From assembly GCF_004297265.1 (NCBI RefSeq), contig NZ_SCUT01000050.1, positions 124,001 to 188,000 on the forward strand: a stretch of DNA of 64,000 nt, read 5' to 3'. Origin of the DNA: Reyranella sp. (lineage in GTDB: Bacteria; Pseudomonadota; Alphaproteobacteria; Reyranellales; Reyranellaceae). Position 1 is the stretch's first letter. Every line of letters starts with the position of its first letter. The position numbers and the translations under genes were made by a program. Shown here piece by piece: positions 1-8,671 of this stretch. Below the pieces are notes generated by a model. That model was not told where the DNA came from and ran no database searches. It worked only from the letters and a program-made list of their open reading frames with translations.

Positions 1-153
1 CACAAGGGAAGGCAGGTCGATGGCGGTCCGATCGAGACCGTCTTCGGCCGCCCCGACAGCGCCTATACGCGCGAATTGATCGAAGCCATTCCCGGCCGCG
101 GCCTTCCGGTCCTTGCCGTTCCACCTGAACTTCCCCCAAGGTTGAGCCCATGA
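1..153 (+). CDS. ABC transporter ATP-binding protein, C-terminal end only
   Basis: The window opens inside this gene; only the last 50 codons are present. They read through to a TGA at 151-153 and include VFGRPDSAYTRELIEAIPG, the segment found near the end of oligopeptide/dipeptide ABC ATPases after the nucleotide-binding domain. No Walker or signature motif is visible because the body of the gene lies outside. Its stop overlaps the start of the next gene as ATGA, so it is cotranscribed with the monooxygenase cassette and probably energises uptake of the compound that cassette works on. The family is fairly clear; the substrate is unknown. Confidence 0.75.
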   Translation, partial: HKGRQVDGGPIETVFGRPDSAYTRELIEAIPGRGLPVLAVPPELPPRLSP

Positions 154-1184
154 CGACGTTTCCGATCAAGCGACTCGGTTTCTTCACCCGCCTGCTCGAC
201 CAGGTGGACGCGGCCGAACGGTACCGCCTCGCCACCGAGCAGATCCGGCACGCCGAGACGCATGGTTTCGATTCAGCCTGGATCGCCCAGCATCATTTCC
301 ACGAGGGCGAAGGCGGCTTGCCCGCCCCCTTCGTGTTCCTGGCCCATGCCGCGGCCCATACGTCGCGCATCCGCCTCGGCACCGGCATCGTCACGCTGCC
401 GTTGGAATTGCCGATCCGCGTCGCCGAGGATGCCGTCGTCACCGACCTGATGAGCGGTGGCCGCCTCGAAGTCGGTGTCGGGCCGGGCGGCAATCTCACG
501 GCCTTCACCGCCTTCGGCCTCGACAGCGACCGGCGCCATGCGCTGTTCGACGACAATCTCGCCCTGCTGAAGACGGCGTGGTCCGGAGGCGCGCTGCCCG
601 GCGGCGACAAGCTCTATCCATCGAGCCCGACCCTGGTCGACCGCATCTGGCAGGCGACCTTCACCGTGTCGGGCGCACGCCGGGCCGGACTGGCCGGCGA
701 CGGGCTGATGCTGTCGCGCACCCAGCCGCGCTCGCCCGAGGCGCCGAAGGCGTCCCTCGCGGACATCCAGAATCCGATGCTCGACGCCTATCTCGAGGCG
801 CTGCCCAAGGGCGTCGAGCCGCGCATCCTCGCCTCGCGCACCATCTTCGTGGCCGACGACCACAAGGAGGCGATGCGCCTCGCCGAGATCGGCCTGTCGC
901 GCATGCGCCATCGGCTGGCGGCCACGGGCAACTTCAGCTCAGGCAGCCTGGTGGGCGACCTGATCGCGGCGATGGACGTGCATATCGGCACCCCGGACGA
1001 GGTGATCGCCTCGCTGCAGGCCGACTCCACCCTGCAGCGTTCGACCGATCTCACCATGCAGGTTCACTCGATCGATCCGCCGCACCCGTATATCCTGCGC
1101 TCGATCGAGCTGTTCGCCGAGAAGGTTGCGCCCGCATTGGGCTGGGCGCCCGAAGTCAAAGCGGGGACGAGACAAGTCGCATGA
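150..1184 (+). CDS. LLM-class FMN-dependent monooxygenase (luciferase-like)
   Basis: 344-residue single-domain bacterial-luciferase-like flavoprotein, expected to use reduced flavin and O2 to oxidise an unknown small organic substrate in the cytosol. The TIM-barrel pattern is visible as RLGFFTRL at the start, GFDSAWIAQHHF near residue 40, IRLGTGIVTLPLELPIRVAED near residue 75 and GRLEVGVGPG near residue 105. It starts on ATG inside the ATGA overlap with the upstream ABC ATPase and ends in another ATGA overlap with the CMD-domain gene, so the three are translationally coupled. From memory this grouping (ABC transporter, LLM enzyme, CMD protein, alkylhydroperoxidase-domain protein) recurs as the KPN_01858/Avi_7170/Avi_7169 families. 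The substrate is not known. Confidence 0.85.
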   Translation: MTTFPIKRLGFFTRLLDQVDAAERYRLATEQIRHAETHGFDSAWIAQHHFHEGEGGLPAPFVFLAHAAAHTSRIRLGTGIVTLPLELPIRVAEDAVVTDLMSGGRLEVGVGPGGNLTAFTAFGLDSDRRHALFDDNLALLKTAWSGGALPGGDKLYPSSPTLVDRIWQATFTVSGARRAGLAGDGLMLSRTQPRSPEAPKASLADIQNPMLDAYLEALPKGVEPRILASRTIFVADDHKEAMRLAEIGLSRMRHRLAATGNFSSGSLVGDLIAAMDVHIGTPDEVIASLQADSTLQRSTDLTMQVHSIDPPHPYILRSIELFAEKVAPALGWAPEVKAGTRQVA

Positions 1185-1756
1185 CCGATGTGATCGACAG
1201 CCTGGTGGGAATTTCACCAGGCTCAAAGCTGGACGCGATCCGCGCCCAGCGCTCCGAGGCGCGCAAGCACGCGCAGGCGAGCTACACCTCGCTGTTCGAG
1301 CCGAAGGACCGGGGCGGCGTCAGCACCGACGAGCGCCATGCCGTCGCGTCGTTCGTCGCCGGCCTGCACGGCGAGCCGAAAACGGATGCCTACTATGCGG
1401 CCAAGCTCCCCGCCAATCTGCGCACAGCCATCGCGACCGAAGTTTCGGCCGCGAAGACCAAGGGTCCCTACGGCCACTTTCCCAAGGGCCCGCTCTCGGT
1501 CGAGGACGCGCCGGGCCCGACCTGGAAGGTAAGCGATGCCGGACGTGCCGCACTGGGAGCGCGTCTCACGGCCGCCTTCGAGCACACGCACATGCTGGTG
1601 TTCCATCCACGCGATGCGTCGGCCGCGTCGCTGCAGTCGCTGCTCGACGCCGGCTGGTCGACCGACGACATCGTGACCGTCTCCCAGCTCGTCTCCTTCC
1701 TGTCCTACCAGATCCGGGTCGTGGCCGGCCTGGGCGTCCTCGCGAGCACCCTATGA
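1181..1756 (+). CDS. CMD-domain protein (Avi_7170-like)
   Basis: 191 residues, ATG at 1181 in an ATGA overlap with the monooxygenase. Resembles the carboxymuconolactone decarboxylase/AhpD fold family by its alpha-helical pattern (FEHTHMLVFHPRD near residue 130, then a C-terminal helix pair VSQLVSFLSYQIRVVAGL). It contains no cysteine at all, so it lacks the CxxC redox pair of true AhpD proteins and cannot be a disulfide peroxidase by itself. It may be a binding or structural partner of the next gene product, which does carry the motif. Family assignment rests on context and remembered similarity; function is unknown. Confidence 0.7.
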   Translation: MTDVIDSLVGISPGSKLDAIRAQRSEARKHAQASYTSLFEPKDRGGVSTDERHAVASFVAGLHGEPKTDAYYAAKLPANLRTAIATEVSAAKTKGPYGHFPKGPLSVEDAPGPTWKVSDAGRAALGARLTAAFEHTHMLVFHPRDASAASLQSLLDAGWSTDDIVTVSQLVSFLSYQIRVVAGLGVLASTL

Positions 1757-2361
1757 GCACCGACAAGACCCTGACGCCGCCGCCGCACACCGAGCCGGTG
1801 GTCTTCACCCGCGACATGCTCGACTGGCTGCCCTGGCTGGAGCCGATGGCCGAAGCCGACATGACCGAGCACCACATCAGGAGCCTGGTCGATGCGGCGC
1901 GCGTGAAGTCGCCGTACTTCCGGCTGCTGGCGCGCGATCCCGACGTGCTGGAGGCCCGCACGCGAACCGACAAGGACATCTTCTACAATCCCGAGGCCGG
2001 CCTGCCGCGCGCCGAACGCGAGCTGGCGGCCGCCGCGACGTCCCGGCTCAACGGCTGCATCTACTGCGCCTCCGTCCATGCCCGCTTCGCTGCGACCTAT
2101 TCCAAGAGGATCGACGACGTGCAGCGCCTGCTCGACGAAGGCGTCGACGCCAAGCTCGACGAGCGCTGGGAGGCGATCGTCGCGGCATCGGTGGCGCTCA
2201 CCACCCTGCCGATGACCTTCGGCAAGGACCATGTCGAGCGCCTGCGCGCCGTTGGCCTCGACGACGCCGCCATCGCCGACCTGATCGGCGCGGCCTCGTT
2301 CTTCAACTGGGCCAACCGTCTCATGCTCTCGCTGGGCGTGCCGGCGACTCAGCCGAAGTAA
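1753..2361 (+). CDS. alkylhydroperoxidase-domain protein (Avi_7169-like)
   Basis: 202 residues, ATG at 1753 overlapping the previous stop (ATGA). An AhpD-type active site is visible: Glu near residue 90, then C102-x2-C105-x3-H109 in NGCIYCASVHAR. AhpD-like proteins use this cysteine pair to reduce peroxides or act as a thiol relay, so with the LLM enzyme it may handle peroxide or a hydroperoxy intermediate. It is the last gene of the cassette and is followed by a large palindromic repeat and a terminator-like hairpin. The redox motif is direct evidence; the physiological partner is inferred. Confidence 0.8.
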   Translation: MSTDKTLTPPPHTEPVVFTRDMLDWLPWLEPMAEADMTEHHIRSLVDAARVKSPYFRLLARDPDVLEARTRTDKDIFYNPEAGLPRAERELAAAATSRLNGCIYCASVHARFAATYSKRIDDVQRLLDEGVDAKLDERWEAIVAASVALTTLPMTFGKDHVERLRAVGLDDAAIADLIGAASFFNWANRLMLSLGVPATQPK

Positions 2362-2366
2362 AATAA

Positions 2367-2482
2367 CATCCTCACCCTGAGGAGCGCTCCGCAGGAGCGC
2401 GTCTCGAAGGGTCGGCACGCGCACCACGTCTATTGCCCATCCTTCGAGACGGCGCTGGGCGCCTCCTCAGGATGAGGTGATG
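2367..2482. repeat. large intergenic palindrome (family A)
   Basis: Two imperfectly complementary arms of about 45 bases lie at 2367-2412 and 2439-2482. They contain the paired blocks CCTCACCCTGAGGAG / CTCCTCAGGATGAGG and GTCTCGAAGG / CCTTCGAGAC. It sits between convergent genes. It looks like a REP/BIME-like dispersed element; whether other copies exist cannot be seen here. Confidence 0.65.
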
Positions 2483-2490
2483 TGGAAAAG

Positions 2491-2526
2491 AAAAACGCCC
2501 GGCGGAGCGATCCGCCGGGCGTTTTG
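2491..2526. terminator. bidirectional rho-independent terminator
   Basis: Perfect 12-bp stem ACGCCCGGCGGA / TCCGCCGGGCGT with a GCGA loop, flanked by an A-run on the left and a T-run on the right. It can end transcription from the AhpD-type gene on the plus strand and from the lipoprotein gene on the minus strand. Confidence 0.88.
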
Positions 2527-2540
2527 GTTTCAGGCCACTC

Positions 2541-2975
2541 TCAGTAGGGCAGGCCGTAGTAACCCGGATTGCCCCACTCGCCCCAGTCCCAGTCGCTGTC
2601 GACGGCATTGTCCATGCCGGTCGGGCTGTAGGGATCGTCCTGGAAGTTGGCGCGCATCGCGGTGGCGATCATCTGCTTCGACGCCTCCTTGATGTAGGCG
2701 TTGTAATTGTCCTGCGTGCCCATGTAGAGGCAGCCGCACATGGTCGGGTCGGCGTACACCCACACCGGCTTGCCGTTGTAGGTCTTCCGCACGAGCTTGT
2801 GCGGCGGCAGCTTCTTGAACGAAGCCGCCTGGCCCGGCGTCTTCAGGGAGACGACCTTGAAGCCCGAATCGGCCAGCATGTCGCGCTTGGATTCGGTCTT
2901 GGGATCGGTGCCGTGACAGGCTGCCAACAGGCCGCCCATCGCCAGCGTGGCGAGTATGGACCTCACAGGCTTCAT
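2541..2975 (-). CDS. small lipoprotein, function unknown
   Basis: 144 residues. The N-terminus MKPVRSILATLAMGGLLAAC has basic residues, a hydrophobic core and a lipobox LAAC with the modified Cys at residue 20, so it should be exported and lipid-anchored. ATG at 2975 is preceded by GGGGGA at good distance. Downstream it has CGC near residue 82 and an acidic/aromatic, Gly- and Tyr-rich tail (DSDWDWGEWGNPGYYGLPY). I do not recognise the family. It lies 20 bases downstream of the GMC oxidoreductase on the same strand and ends just before a strong terminator, so it is the last gene of that transcription unit. Confidence 0.75.
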   Translation of the reverse strand: MKPVRSILATLAMGGLLAACHGTDPKTESKRDMLADSGFKVVSLKTPGQAASFKKLPPHKLVRKTYNGKPVWVYADPTMCGCLYMGTQDNYNAYIKEASKQMIATAMRANFQDDPYSPTGMDNAVDSDWDWGEWGNPGYYGLPY

Positions 2976-2995
2976 CACATCCCCCAATGTTACCC

Positions 2996-4612
2996 TCAGG
3001 CGGCAGCCTTGAGGCCCGCCTTCGCATCCTCTTTGATCATGTCCGCGCCCTTCTCGGCAACCATGATCGTGGGGGCGTTGGTGTTGCCCGAGGGCACCGT
3101 CGGCATGATCGAGGCGTCGATCACCCGCAGCCCGGCGATCCCGTGCACCCGCAGCCGGTCGTCGACCACGGCCATTGGATCCGAGCCCATCTTGCAGGTT
3201 CCGATGACGTGATAGGTCGTCTGGCCATTGCCGCGGGCGAAGCTCAGCCACTCGTCGTAGCTCTGCACCTTGTCGCCGGGATTGTTCTCGAAGGCGATAT
3301 ACTTCGACATCGACGGATGCGAGACGATCTTGCGGGCGATCTGCATGCCGGCGACCGTGGCGTCGCGGTCGATCTGGGCCGAGAGAAAGTTCGGCCGGAT
3401 GGCCGGCGCGCTGCCCGGGGTCGCCGACTTGATGTGGATCGAGCCGCGCGAGTCGGGCCGGCACTGGCCGATGACGACCGTCATGCCGGGCTCGCGCTCG
3501 AGATCGCGCTTCTGCGCCGTGTCGTAGCTGGCATGCGCCATGTGAAACTGCATGTCGGGCGACTCGAGGCCCGGCCGCGTGCGCACGAATCCGTAGACGA
3601 CGCCGGCGGTGAGGGCGAGCGCGCCGCGACCCGACGTGTAGTAGCGCACCACCTCCTTCACGAGGTTGATGCCGCGGGTGCGCTCGTTCAGCGTGATCGG
3701 CAGCTTCACCCTCCAGTTCATGCGCGGCGCGAAATGGTCGCCGTAATTCTCGCCGACGCCCTTCAGCTCGTGCTTCACCTCGATGCCGAGATTGCGCAGG
3801 AGCTCCGGCTGGCCGATGCCGGAGTGCTCCAGCACGCCGGGCGACTGCACGGCACCGCACGAGACGATGACCTCGCGCCCGCAGCGGGCCTCCTTCGCCT
3901 GTCCATGAACGCTGTAGGAGACACCGACGCAGCGCTTGCCCTCGAGGATCAGCTTGCTCACCAGGGCGTCGGTTTCGATCGTCAGGTTGGGACGCGAGCG
4001 CACCGGATCGAGGAAGGCCCGCGCCGTCGACTGCCGCTTGCCGTTCTTCATCGTCACCTGGAAGTAGCCGAAGCCCTCCTGGTTGCCATTGTTGTAGTCG
4101 GCGTTCTTCGGATAGCCGCTCGCCTCGGCCGCATTGATGAAGGCATCGCAGAGCTCGTGCGTATCGCACATCTGCGCCACGTTCAGCGGGCCGCCGCGGC
4201 CGCGGCTGTCGTCGCCGCCCGGCTCGTAATTCTCCGACTTTTTGAAGTAGGGCAGGACCTGCGAATAGGACCAGCCGCGGTTGCCGAACTGCGCCCACGT
4301 ATCGTAGTCGAGAGGCTGGCCGCGCACGTAGAGCATGCCGTTGATAGAGCTCGAGCCGCCAAGCGTGCGGCCGCGCGGACAGGGAATGCTGCGTCCGGCC
4401 ATCCCTTCCTCCGGCTCCATCTGGAAGTTCCAATTGAACTTCTCGTGGTTCAGGAGCTTCGTGAAGCCCGCCGGTATGTCGATCCACATCGACTTGTCCG
4501 GAGGCCCGGCTTCCAGCAGCAGGACCTTGACGTTGGCATCCTCGGTCAGGCGGTTGGCCAGCACGCAGCCGGCGGACCCACCGCCCACGATGATGTAATC
4601 CCAAATGGCCAT
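2996..4612 (-). CDS. GMC-family FAD oxidoreductase (choline dehydrogenase-like)
   Basis: 538 residues, normal length for the family. The FAD dinucleotide-binding motif GGGSAG lies near residues 10-15 with LLLEAGP at strand beta-2. The first GMC signature appears as RTLGGSSSINGMLYVRGQ near residue 85, and the second near residue 260 (SCGAVQSPGVLEHSGIG). The C-terminal active site has HVIGTCKMG (catalytic His) and SGNTNAPT (second His/Asn position). Such enzymes oxidise primary alcohols or polyols to aldehydes with FAD. No signal peptide is seen, so it is probably cytosolic. It lies downstream of the peptide-type ABC operon after a 230-base gap. The substrate is unknown. Confidence 0.88.
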   Translation of the reverse strand: MAIWDYIIVGGGSAGCVLANRLTEDANVKVLLLEAGPPDKSMWIDIPAGFTKLLNHEKFNWNFQMEPEEGMAGRSIPCPRGRTLGGSSSINGMLYVRGQPLDYDTWAQFGNRGWSYSQVLPYFKKSENYEPGGDDSRGRGGPLNVAQMCDTHELCDAFINAAEASGYPKNADYNNGNQEGFGYFQVTMKNGKRQSTARAFLDPVRSRPNLTIETDALVSKLILEGKRCVGVSYSVHGQAKEARCGREVIVSCGAVQSPGVLEHSGIGQPELLRNLGIEVKHELKGVGENYGDHFAPRMNWRVKLPITLNERTRGINLVKEVVRYYTSGRGALALTAGVVYGFVRTRPGLESPDMQFHMAHASYDTAQKRDLEREPGMTVVIGQCRPDSRGSIHIKSATPGSAPAIRPNFLSAQIDRDATVAGMQIARKIVSHPSMSKYIAFENNPGDKVQSYDEWLSFARGNGQTTYHVIGTCKMGSDPMAVVDDRLRVHGIAGLRVIDASIMPTVPSGNTNAPTIMVAEKGADMIKEDAKAGLKAAA

Positions 4613-4680
4613 AGCGTTTCTGTCTCCCTCTGGAGACAGTGTAGCGCGTCTGTATTCCGGCGCGACTCCCCTCCTTCAAA

Positions 4681-4830
4681 CTCCTCTCCGGCCACGCAGT
4701 GGGGGGGAGAGGCTGGGTGAGGTGGGTCATGCTCTTTGCAGGAGCGAAGGTCGGACTTTGGTGAGGCACCACCTCACCCTCCCATCGCTGTGCGATGGGC
4801 CCCTCTCTCCCCCGCTTCGCGGCGGAGAGG
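4681..4830. repeat. large intergenic palindrome (family B)
   Basis: A G-rich arm around 4700-4726 (GGGGAGAGGCTGGGTGAGGTGG) is complementary to a C-rich arm around 4769-4818 that contains CCACCTCACCC and CCCTCTCTCCCCC, with smaller hairpins inside (CCCATCG CTGTG CGATGGG). It fills most of the 230-base gap between the ABC operon and the GMC gene. No promoter is evident. Confidence 0.55.
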
Positions 4831-4841
4831 GCTGTTCCATC

Positions 4842-5816
4842 CTACCGCAGGTGGCAGGAGACCTGGTGCCCCGGTGCGATTTCGCGCAGCGGTGGCGACT
4901 CCACCTTGCAGCGCGCCACGGCATACGGGCAGCGCGTATGGAAATGGCAGCCCGACGGCGGCTTCACGGGGCTGGGCACGTCGCCCTGGAGCACGATCTT
5001 CTTGCGCTTGATGGCTGGATCCGGCACCGGGACGGCCGCCAGCAGGGCTTCCGTATAGGGATGCTGGGCGTTGGTGAAGATCGACCGCGTGTCGGCGTAT
5101 TCGACGATGCGGCCGAGATACATCACCGCGATCTGGTGGCTGATATGCTCCACCACCGCGAGGTTGTGCGAGATGAACAGATAGGAGAGCCGGCGCTCCG
5201 CCTGCAGTTCCATCAGGAGGTTGATGACCTGGGCCTGGATGGAGACGTCGAGCGCCGAGACCGGCTCGTCACCCACGATCAGCTTCGGCCCCAGCGCCAG
5301 GGCGCGGGCGATGCCGATGCGCTGCCGCTGACCGCCCGAGAACTGGTGCGGATAGTTCTTCATCTGCGCCGTGCGCAGGCCGACCCGCGCGAACAGCGCC
5401 GCGACCTGCTCCTGGCGCTCCTTGGCATTGGCGACGCCGTGGACCAGCAGCGGCTCCCCCACGATGTCGCCCGCGGTCATGCGCGGATTGAGGGACGAGA
5501 ACGGGTCCTGGAAGATGATCTGCATCTGCCGGCGGTAGGGCCGCAGCTCGCCCTTCGACAGACCGATGATCTCCTTGCCCTCGACCTTGATCGACCCCGA
5601 GGTCGGCTCGACCAGGCGCATGGCGGCGCGGCCGGCCGTGGTCTTGCCGCAGCCCGACTCGCCCACCAGACCGAGCGTTTCGCCGGCGCGCACGGTGAAG
5701 GTCACGCCGTCCACCGCATAGACCTGGCCGACCGTACGGCGCAGCAGGCCCTTCTTCACCGGGAAGTGCTTCTTGAGGTCCTTGACCTCGATGACAGGGG
5801 GATTTGCGCTAACCAT
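4842..5816 (-). CDS. peptide ABC transporter ATPase, DppF/OppF type
   Basis: 324 residues from ATG 5816. Walker A GESGCGKTT lies near residue 53, the Q-loop IIFQDPFSSLNPRM near residue 100, the ABC signature FSGGQRQRIGIARAL near 155 and Walker B LIVGDEP near 178. The C-terminal oligopeptide/dipeptide extension has CHFHTRCPYA...C, whose cysteines in this family can hold an iron-sulfur cluster. It powers import through the two permeases upstream. An earlier ATG at 5861 exists but would overlap dppD by more than 50 bases; 5816 overlaps it by 8 and matches family length. Last ATPase gene of a five-gene operon. Confidence 0.9.
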   Translation of the reverse strand: MVSANPPVIEVKDLKKHFPVKKGLLRRTVGQVYAVDGVTFTVRAGETLGLVGESGCGKTTAGRAAMRLVEPTSGSIKVEGKEIIGLSKGELRPYRRQMQIIFQDPFSSLNPRMTAGDIVGEPLLVHGVANAKERQEQVAALFARVGLRTAQMKNYPHQFSGGQRQRIGIARALALGPKLIVGDEPVSALDVSIQAQVINLLMELQAERRLSYLFISHNLAVVEHISHQIAVMYLGRIVEYADTRSIFTNAQHPYTEALLAAVPVPDPAIKRKKIVLQGDVPSPVKPPSGCHFHTRCPYAVARCKVESPPLREIAPGHQVSCHLR

Positions 5817-6798
5817 GTGTGTGCCAGCAGGCGGCCCAGTGACCGGGCTGCTTCTCCTCATAGGCCGGACGCTCGCTGCGACACTTGTCGTCCGCCCTGC
5901 CGCAGCGGGGCGCGAAGGCGCAACCGGGCGGCAGGTCGAACAGCGGCGGCACGATGCCGGGAATTTCCTGCAGGCGTTCGTTGGAGCGATCGGTTTGCCC
6001 GCGCATCAGGTCGAGGCGCGGGATCGAATTCATGAGGCCGACCGTGTAGGGGTGAAGCGGCCTGGCGAACAGCTCGCCCACGGCCGCTTCCTCGACCTTG
6101 CGACCGGCATACATGACGATGACCCGGTGCGCGGTCTCGGCGACGACGCCGAGATCGTGCGTGATCAGGATCACGGCCGCGCTGAATTCGCGCTGCAGCT
6201 CGACGATCAGTTCCAGGATCTGCGCCTGGATGGTGACGTCGAGCGCGGTCGTCGGCTCGTCGGCGATCAGCACCTTGGGATTGCAGGCCAGCGCCATCGC
6301 GATCATCGCGCGCTGGCGCATGCCGCCCGACAGCTGATGCGGATACTCCTTCGCACGCTGCGCGGGCTCGGGGATGCGGACCAGATCCAGCATCTCGATC
6401 GCGCGCTTCATCGCCGCCTTGCGGTCCATGTCGCGGTGAAGGATCAGCGCCTCGGAGATCTGCTTGCCGATCGTCATCACCGGATTGAGCGACGTCATCG
6501 GCTCCTGGAAGATCATCGAGATCTCGTTGCCGCGCACATCGCGCATCTCCTCCTCGGAGATCTTCAGCAGGTCGCGGCCCGCCAGCCTGATCGAGCCCGA
6601 CACGATACGTCCCGGCGGGTCGGGGATCAGCCGCATCAGCGAGAGCGCGGTCATGCTCTTGCCGCAGCCGGATTCTCCGACGATGGCCAGGGTTTCACCG
6701 GCGGCGACCTCGAAATCGACGCCGTCGACCGCCTTGACGATTCCCTGCCGCGTATAGAACCAGGTGCCGAGATCGGACACTTCCAGAAGAGAACTCAT
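5809..6798 (-). CDS. peptide ABC transporter ATPase, DppD/OppD type
   Basis: 329 residues from ATG 6798, in an ATGA overlap with the permease upstream. Walker A GESGCGKS near residue 42, IFQEPMTSLNPVMTIG near 95, signature LSGGMRQRAMIAMAL near 155 and Walker B VLIADEPTTALDV near 178 are all intact. The C-terminal extension carries CAFAPRCGRADDKC, typical of the oligopeptide-transporter ATPases. It forms a heterodimer with the DppF-type protein at the membrane. A longer reading from 6900 would add a low-complexity Arg-rich tail overlapping the permease gene and is rejected. Confidence 0.9.
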   Translation of the reverse strand: MSSLLEVSDLGTWFYTRQGIVKAVDGVDFEVAAGETLAIVGESGCGKSMTALSLMRLIPDPPGRIVSGSIRLAGRDLLKISEEEMRDVRGNEISMIFQEPMTSLNPVMTIGKQISEALILHRDMDRKAAMKRAIEMLDLVRIPEPAQRAKEYPHQLSGGMRQRAMIAMALACNPKVLIADEPTTALDVTIQAQILELIVELQREFSAAVILITHDLGVVAETAHRVIVMYAGRKVEEAAVGELFARPLHPYTVGLMNSIPRLDLMRGQTDRSNERLQEIPGIVPPLFDLPPGCAFAPRCGRADDKCRSERPAYEEKQPGHWAACWHTHG

Positions 6799-7688
6799 GT
6801 ACGCTGTCTCGGATCGAGGATGTCGCGCAAGGCGTCGCCCAGCAGGTTGGTGCCGAACACGGTGAGGCTGATGGCGACGCCGGGGAAGATCACGAGCCAC
6901 GGCGCCGTGCGGACATATTCCGCAGCTGACTCCGAGAGCATGCGCCCCCAGGATGGATAGGGTTCCGGAATGCCGAGGCCGAGGAAGGAGAGCGACGCCT
7001 CGGTCAGGATCGCCGAGCCGAGCTGGGCCGTGCCGAGGACGATCAGCGGCGCCAGCGTGTTGGGCAGCACGTGCCGGACGGCGATGCGGACCTCGCCCAT
7101 GCCGATGGCACGGGCCGCCTCGACGAAGGGCTGCTCGCGCAGCGAGAGGGTGCTCGATCGCACGACGCGCGCCACGCTGGGCACCAGCGGGATGGCGATG
7201 GCGATGATCGTGTTCTCCAGCGAAGGCCCGAGCGACGCCGCCATGACCAGCGCCATGACCAGCAGCGGAAGCGACTGCATGATGTCCATCAGGCGCTGTG
7301 TCGCGAGATCGAACCAGCCACCGATGAAGCCGGACATCAGGCCGATGGCGACGCCCAGGATACCGCCCAGCAGGGTGGCGCCGACGGCGACGGCGAGCGA
7401 GATTCGCGCGCCGTAGACGATGCGGCTGAACATGTCACGGCCCATGAAGTCCGCGCCCAGCCAGTAGACACCGCCCGGTGTGGCCAGCGAGGCGCGCGAG
7501 TTGGTCGACAGCGGATCGTGCGGCGCGATGACGTTGGCGAACAGCGCCGTCAGCACGAAGAGCAGGACAAGAACCGCTCCCACCGCGCCGAGCGGATAGC
7601 GGCGGGCGAGGAAGCCGGCCTGGCCCCAGAAGCCCGATACGTTGGCGCCGGCCTTGGCCAGCGCGGCATCATGGTCGATGACAGCCAT
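6795..7688 (-). CDS. peptide ABC transporter permease, DppC type
   Basis: 297 residues. N-terminal cytoplasmic segment, a first membrane helix near residues 32-55 (LGAVGAVLVLLFVLTALFANV), then the DppC-like region LGADFMGRDMFSRIVYGARISL and four to five further helices. The EAA loop reads FVEAARAIGMGEVRIAVRHVLPN near residue 190. It forms the channel with the DppB-type protein. It lies 7 bases from the end of the DppB-type gene and overlaps DppD by ATGA, so it is part of one operon. Confidence 0.9.
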   Translation of the reverse strand: MAVIDHDAALAKAGANVSGFWGQAGFLARRYPLGAVGAVLVLLFVLTALFANVIAPHDPLSTNSRASLATPGGVYWLGADFMGRDMFSRIVYGARISLAVAVGATLLGGILGVAIGLMSGFIGGWFDLATQRLMDIMQSLPLLVMALVMAASLGPSLENTIIAIAIPLVPSVARVVRSSTLSLREQPFVEAARAIGMGEVRIAVRHVLPNTLAPLIVLGTAQLGSAILTEASLSFLGLGIPEPYPSWGRMLSESAAEYVRTAPWLVIFPGVAISLTVFGTNLLGDALRDILDPRQRT

Positions 7689-7695
7689 GGGTGCC

Positions 7696-8643
7696 TCAGT
7701 CCGCGTACTTGATGCGAGGGTCGAGTGCCATGTAGGCCATGTCGACCAGGAAATTGACGACGACCACGCAGAAGGCGATCAGCATCACCAGGTTCTGCAC
7801 GATCGGGTAGTCGCGCCACAGGATGGCCTCGACGAGGAAGCGCGCCACGCCGGGAATGTTGAACACCGTCTCGGTCACGATCAGGCCGCCGACGAGGAAC
7901 GCCGCCTCGATGCCGATGATGGTGACGACCGGCAGCAACGCGTTGCGAAGCGCATGCTCGTAGTTGACCGTGGTCTGCGATGCGCCCTTGGAGCGAGCCG
8001 TCCGGATATAGTCCTGCCGCAGCACCTCGAGCATGGACGATCTCGTGAGGCGCATGATCAGGGCGGAGCTCCGGAATCCGACGGCGGCAGCCGGAATGCT
8101 GAGCAGCAGCATCTCGTCGATGAAACTTCGTGGCTCGTTGGTGTAGATCGGGATCATGCCGAACCACTGGACCGACGCCATGAGGATCAGCAGGCCGAGC
8201 CAGAAGGAGGGCAGCGACAGGCCGCTCAGGCTGATGATGCGCAGCAGGTAATCGATCCCCGAATTCTGCCGCACGGCGCTGATGACGCCGAGTGGCACGC
8301 CGAGGATGACCGAGAAGAACAGCGCCAGGCCCGCAAGCTTGGCGCTGATCGGAATGCGTGGCGCGATCTCCTCGATGGCAGGCCGCTCGGACACGTAGGC
8401 GAAGCCCAGGTCGCCGCGCACGAGGCCGCCGACCCATTGCAGGTATTGATCGAAGATCGGCCGGTCGAGGCCAAGCTCGCGGGCGATCTTGGCCTTCTCC
8501 TTGGGATCGGCGATGCCCGCCGAATCCACCAGGATGTCGGCAATGTTGCCGGGCACCAGGCGCAGCATGACGAAGATGAGCACCGACATTCCGAAGAGAG
8601 TCAGGACCATCAACAATACGCGGCGGGTAAGATACGCTCCCAT
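7696..8643 (-). CDS. peptide ABC transporter permease, DppB type
   Basis: 315 residues. It begins MGAYLTRRVLLMVLTLFGMSVLIF (first membrane helix), followed by a periplasmic stretch with IAPRIPISAKLAGLALFFSVILGVPLG and the EAA loop DYIRTARSKGASQTTVNYEHALRNALLP near residue 210. Six helices are visible, normal for DppB/OppB. It starts on ATG 8643, 28 bases after the receptor gene. Substrate preference (peptide, nickel or opine-like compound) cannot be read from a permease. Confidence 0.9.
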   Translation of the reverse strand: MGAYLTRRVLLMVLTLFGMSVLIFVMLRLVPGNIADILVDSAGIADPKEKAKIARELGLDRPIFDQYLQWVGGLVRGDLGFAYVSERPAIEEIAPRIPISAKLAGLALFFSVILGVPLGVISAVRQNSGIDYLLRIISLSGLSLPSFWLGLLILMASVQWFGMIPIYTNEPRSFIDEMLLLSIPAAAVGFRSSALIMRLTRSSMLEVLRQDYIRTARSKGASQTTVNYEHALRNALLPVVTIIGIEAAFLVGGLIVTETVFNIPGVARFLVEAILWRDYPIVQNLVMLIAFCVVVVNFLVDMAYMALDPRIKYAD

Positions 8644-8671
8644 CCTCGTCGTGCCTCCGTACGCCTCGGCG

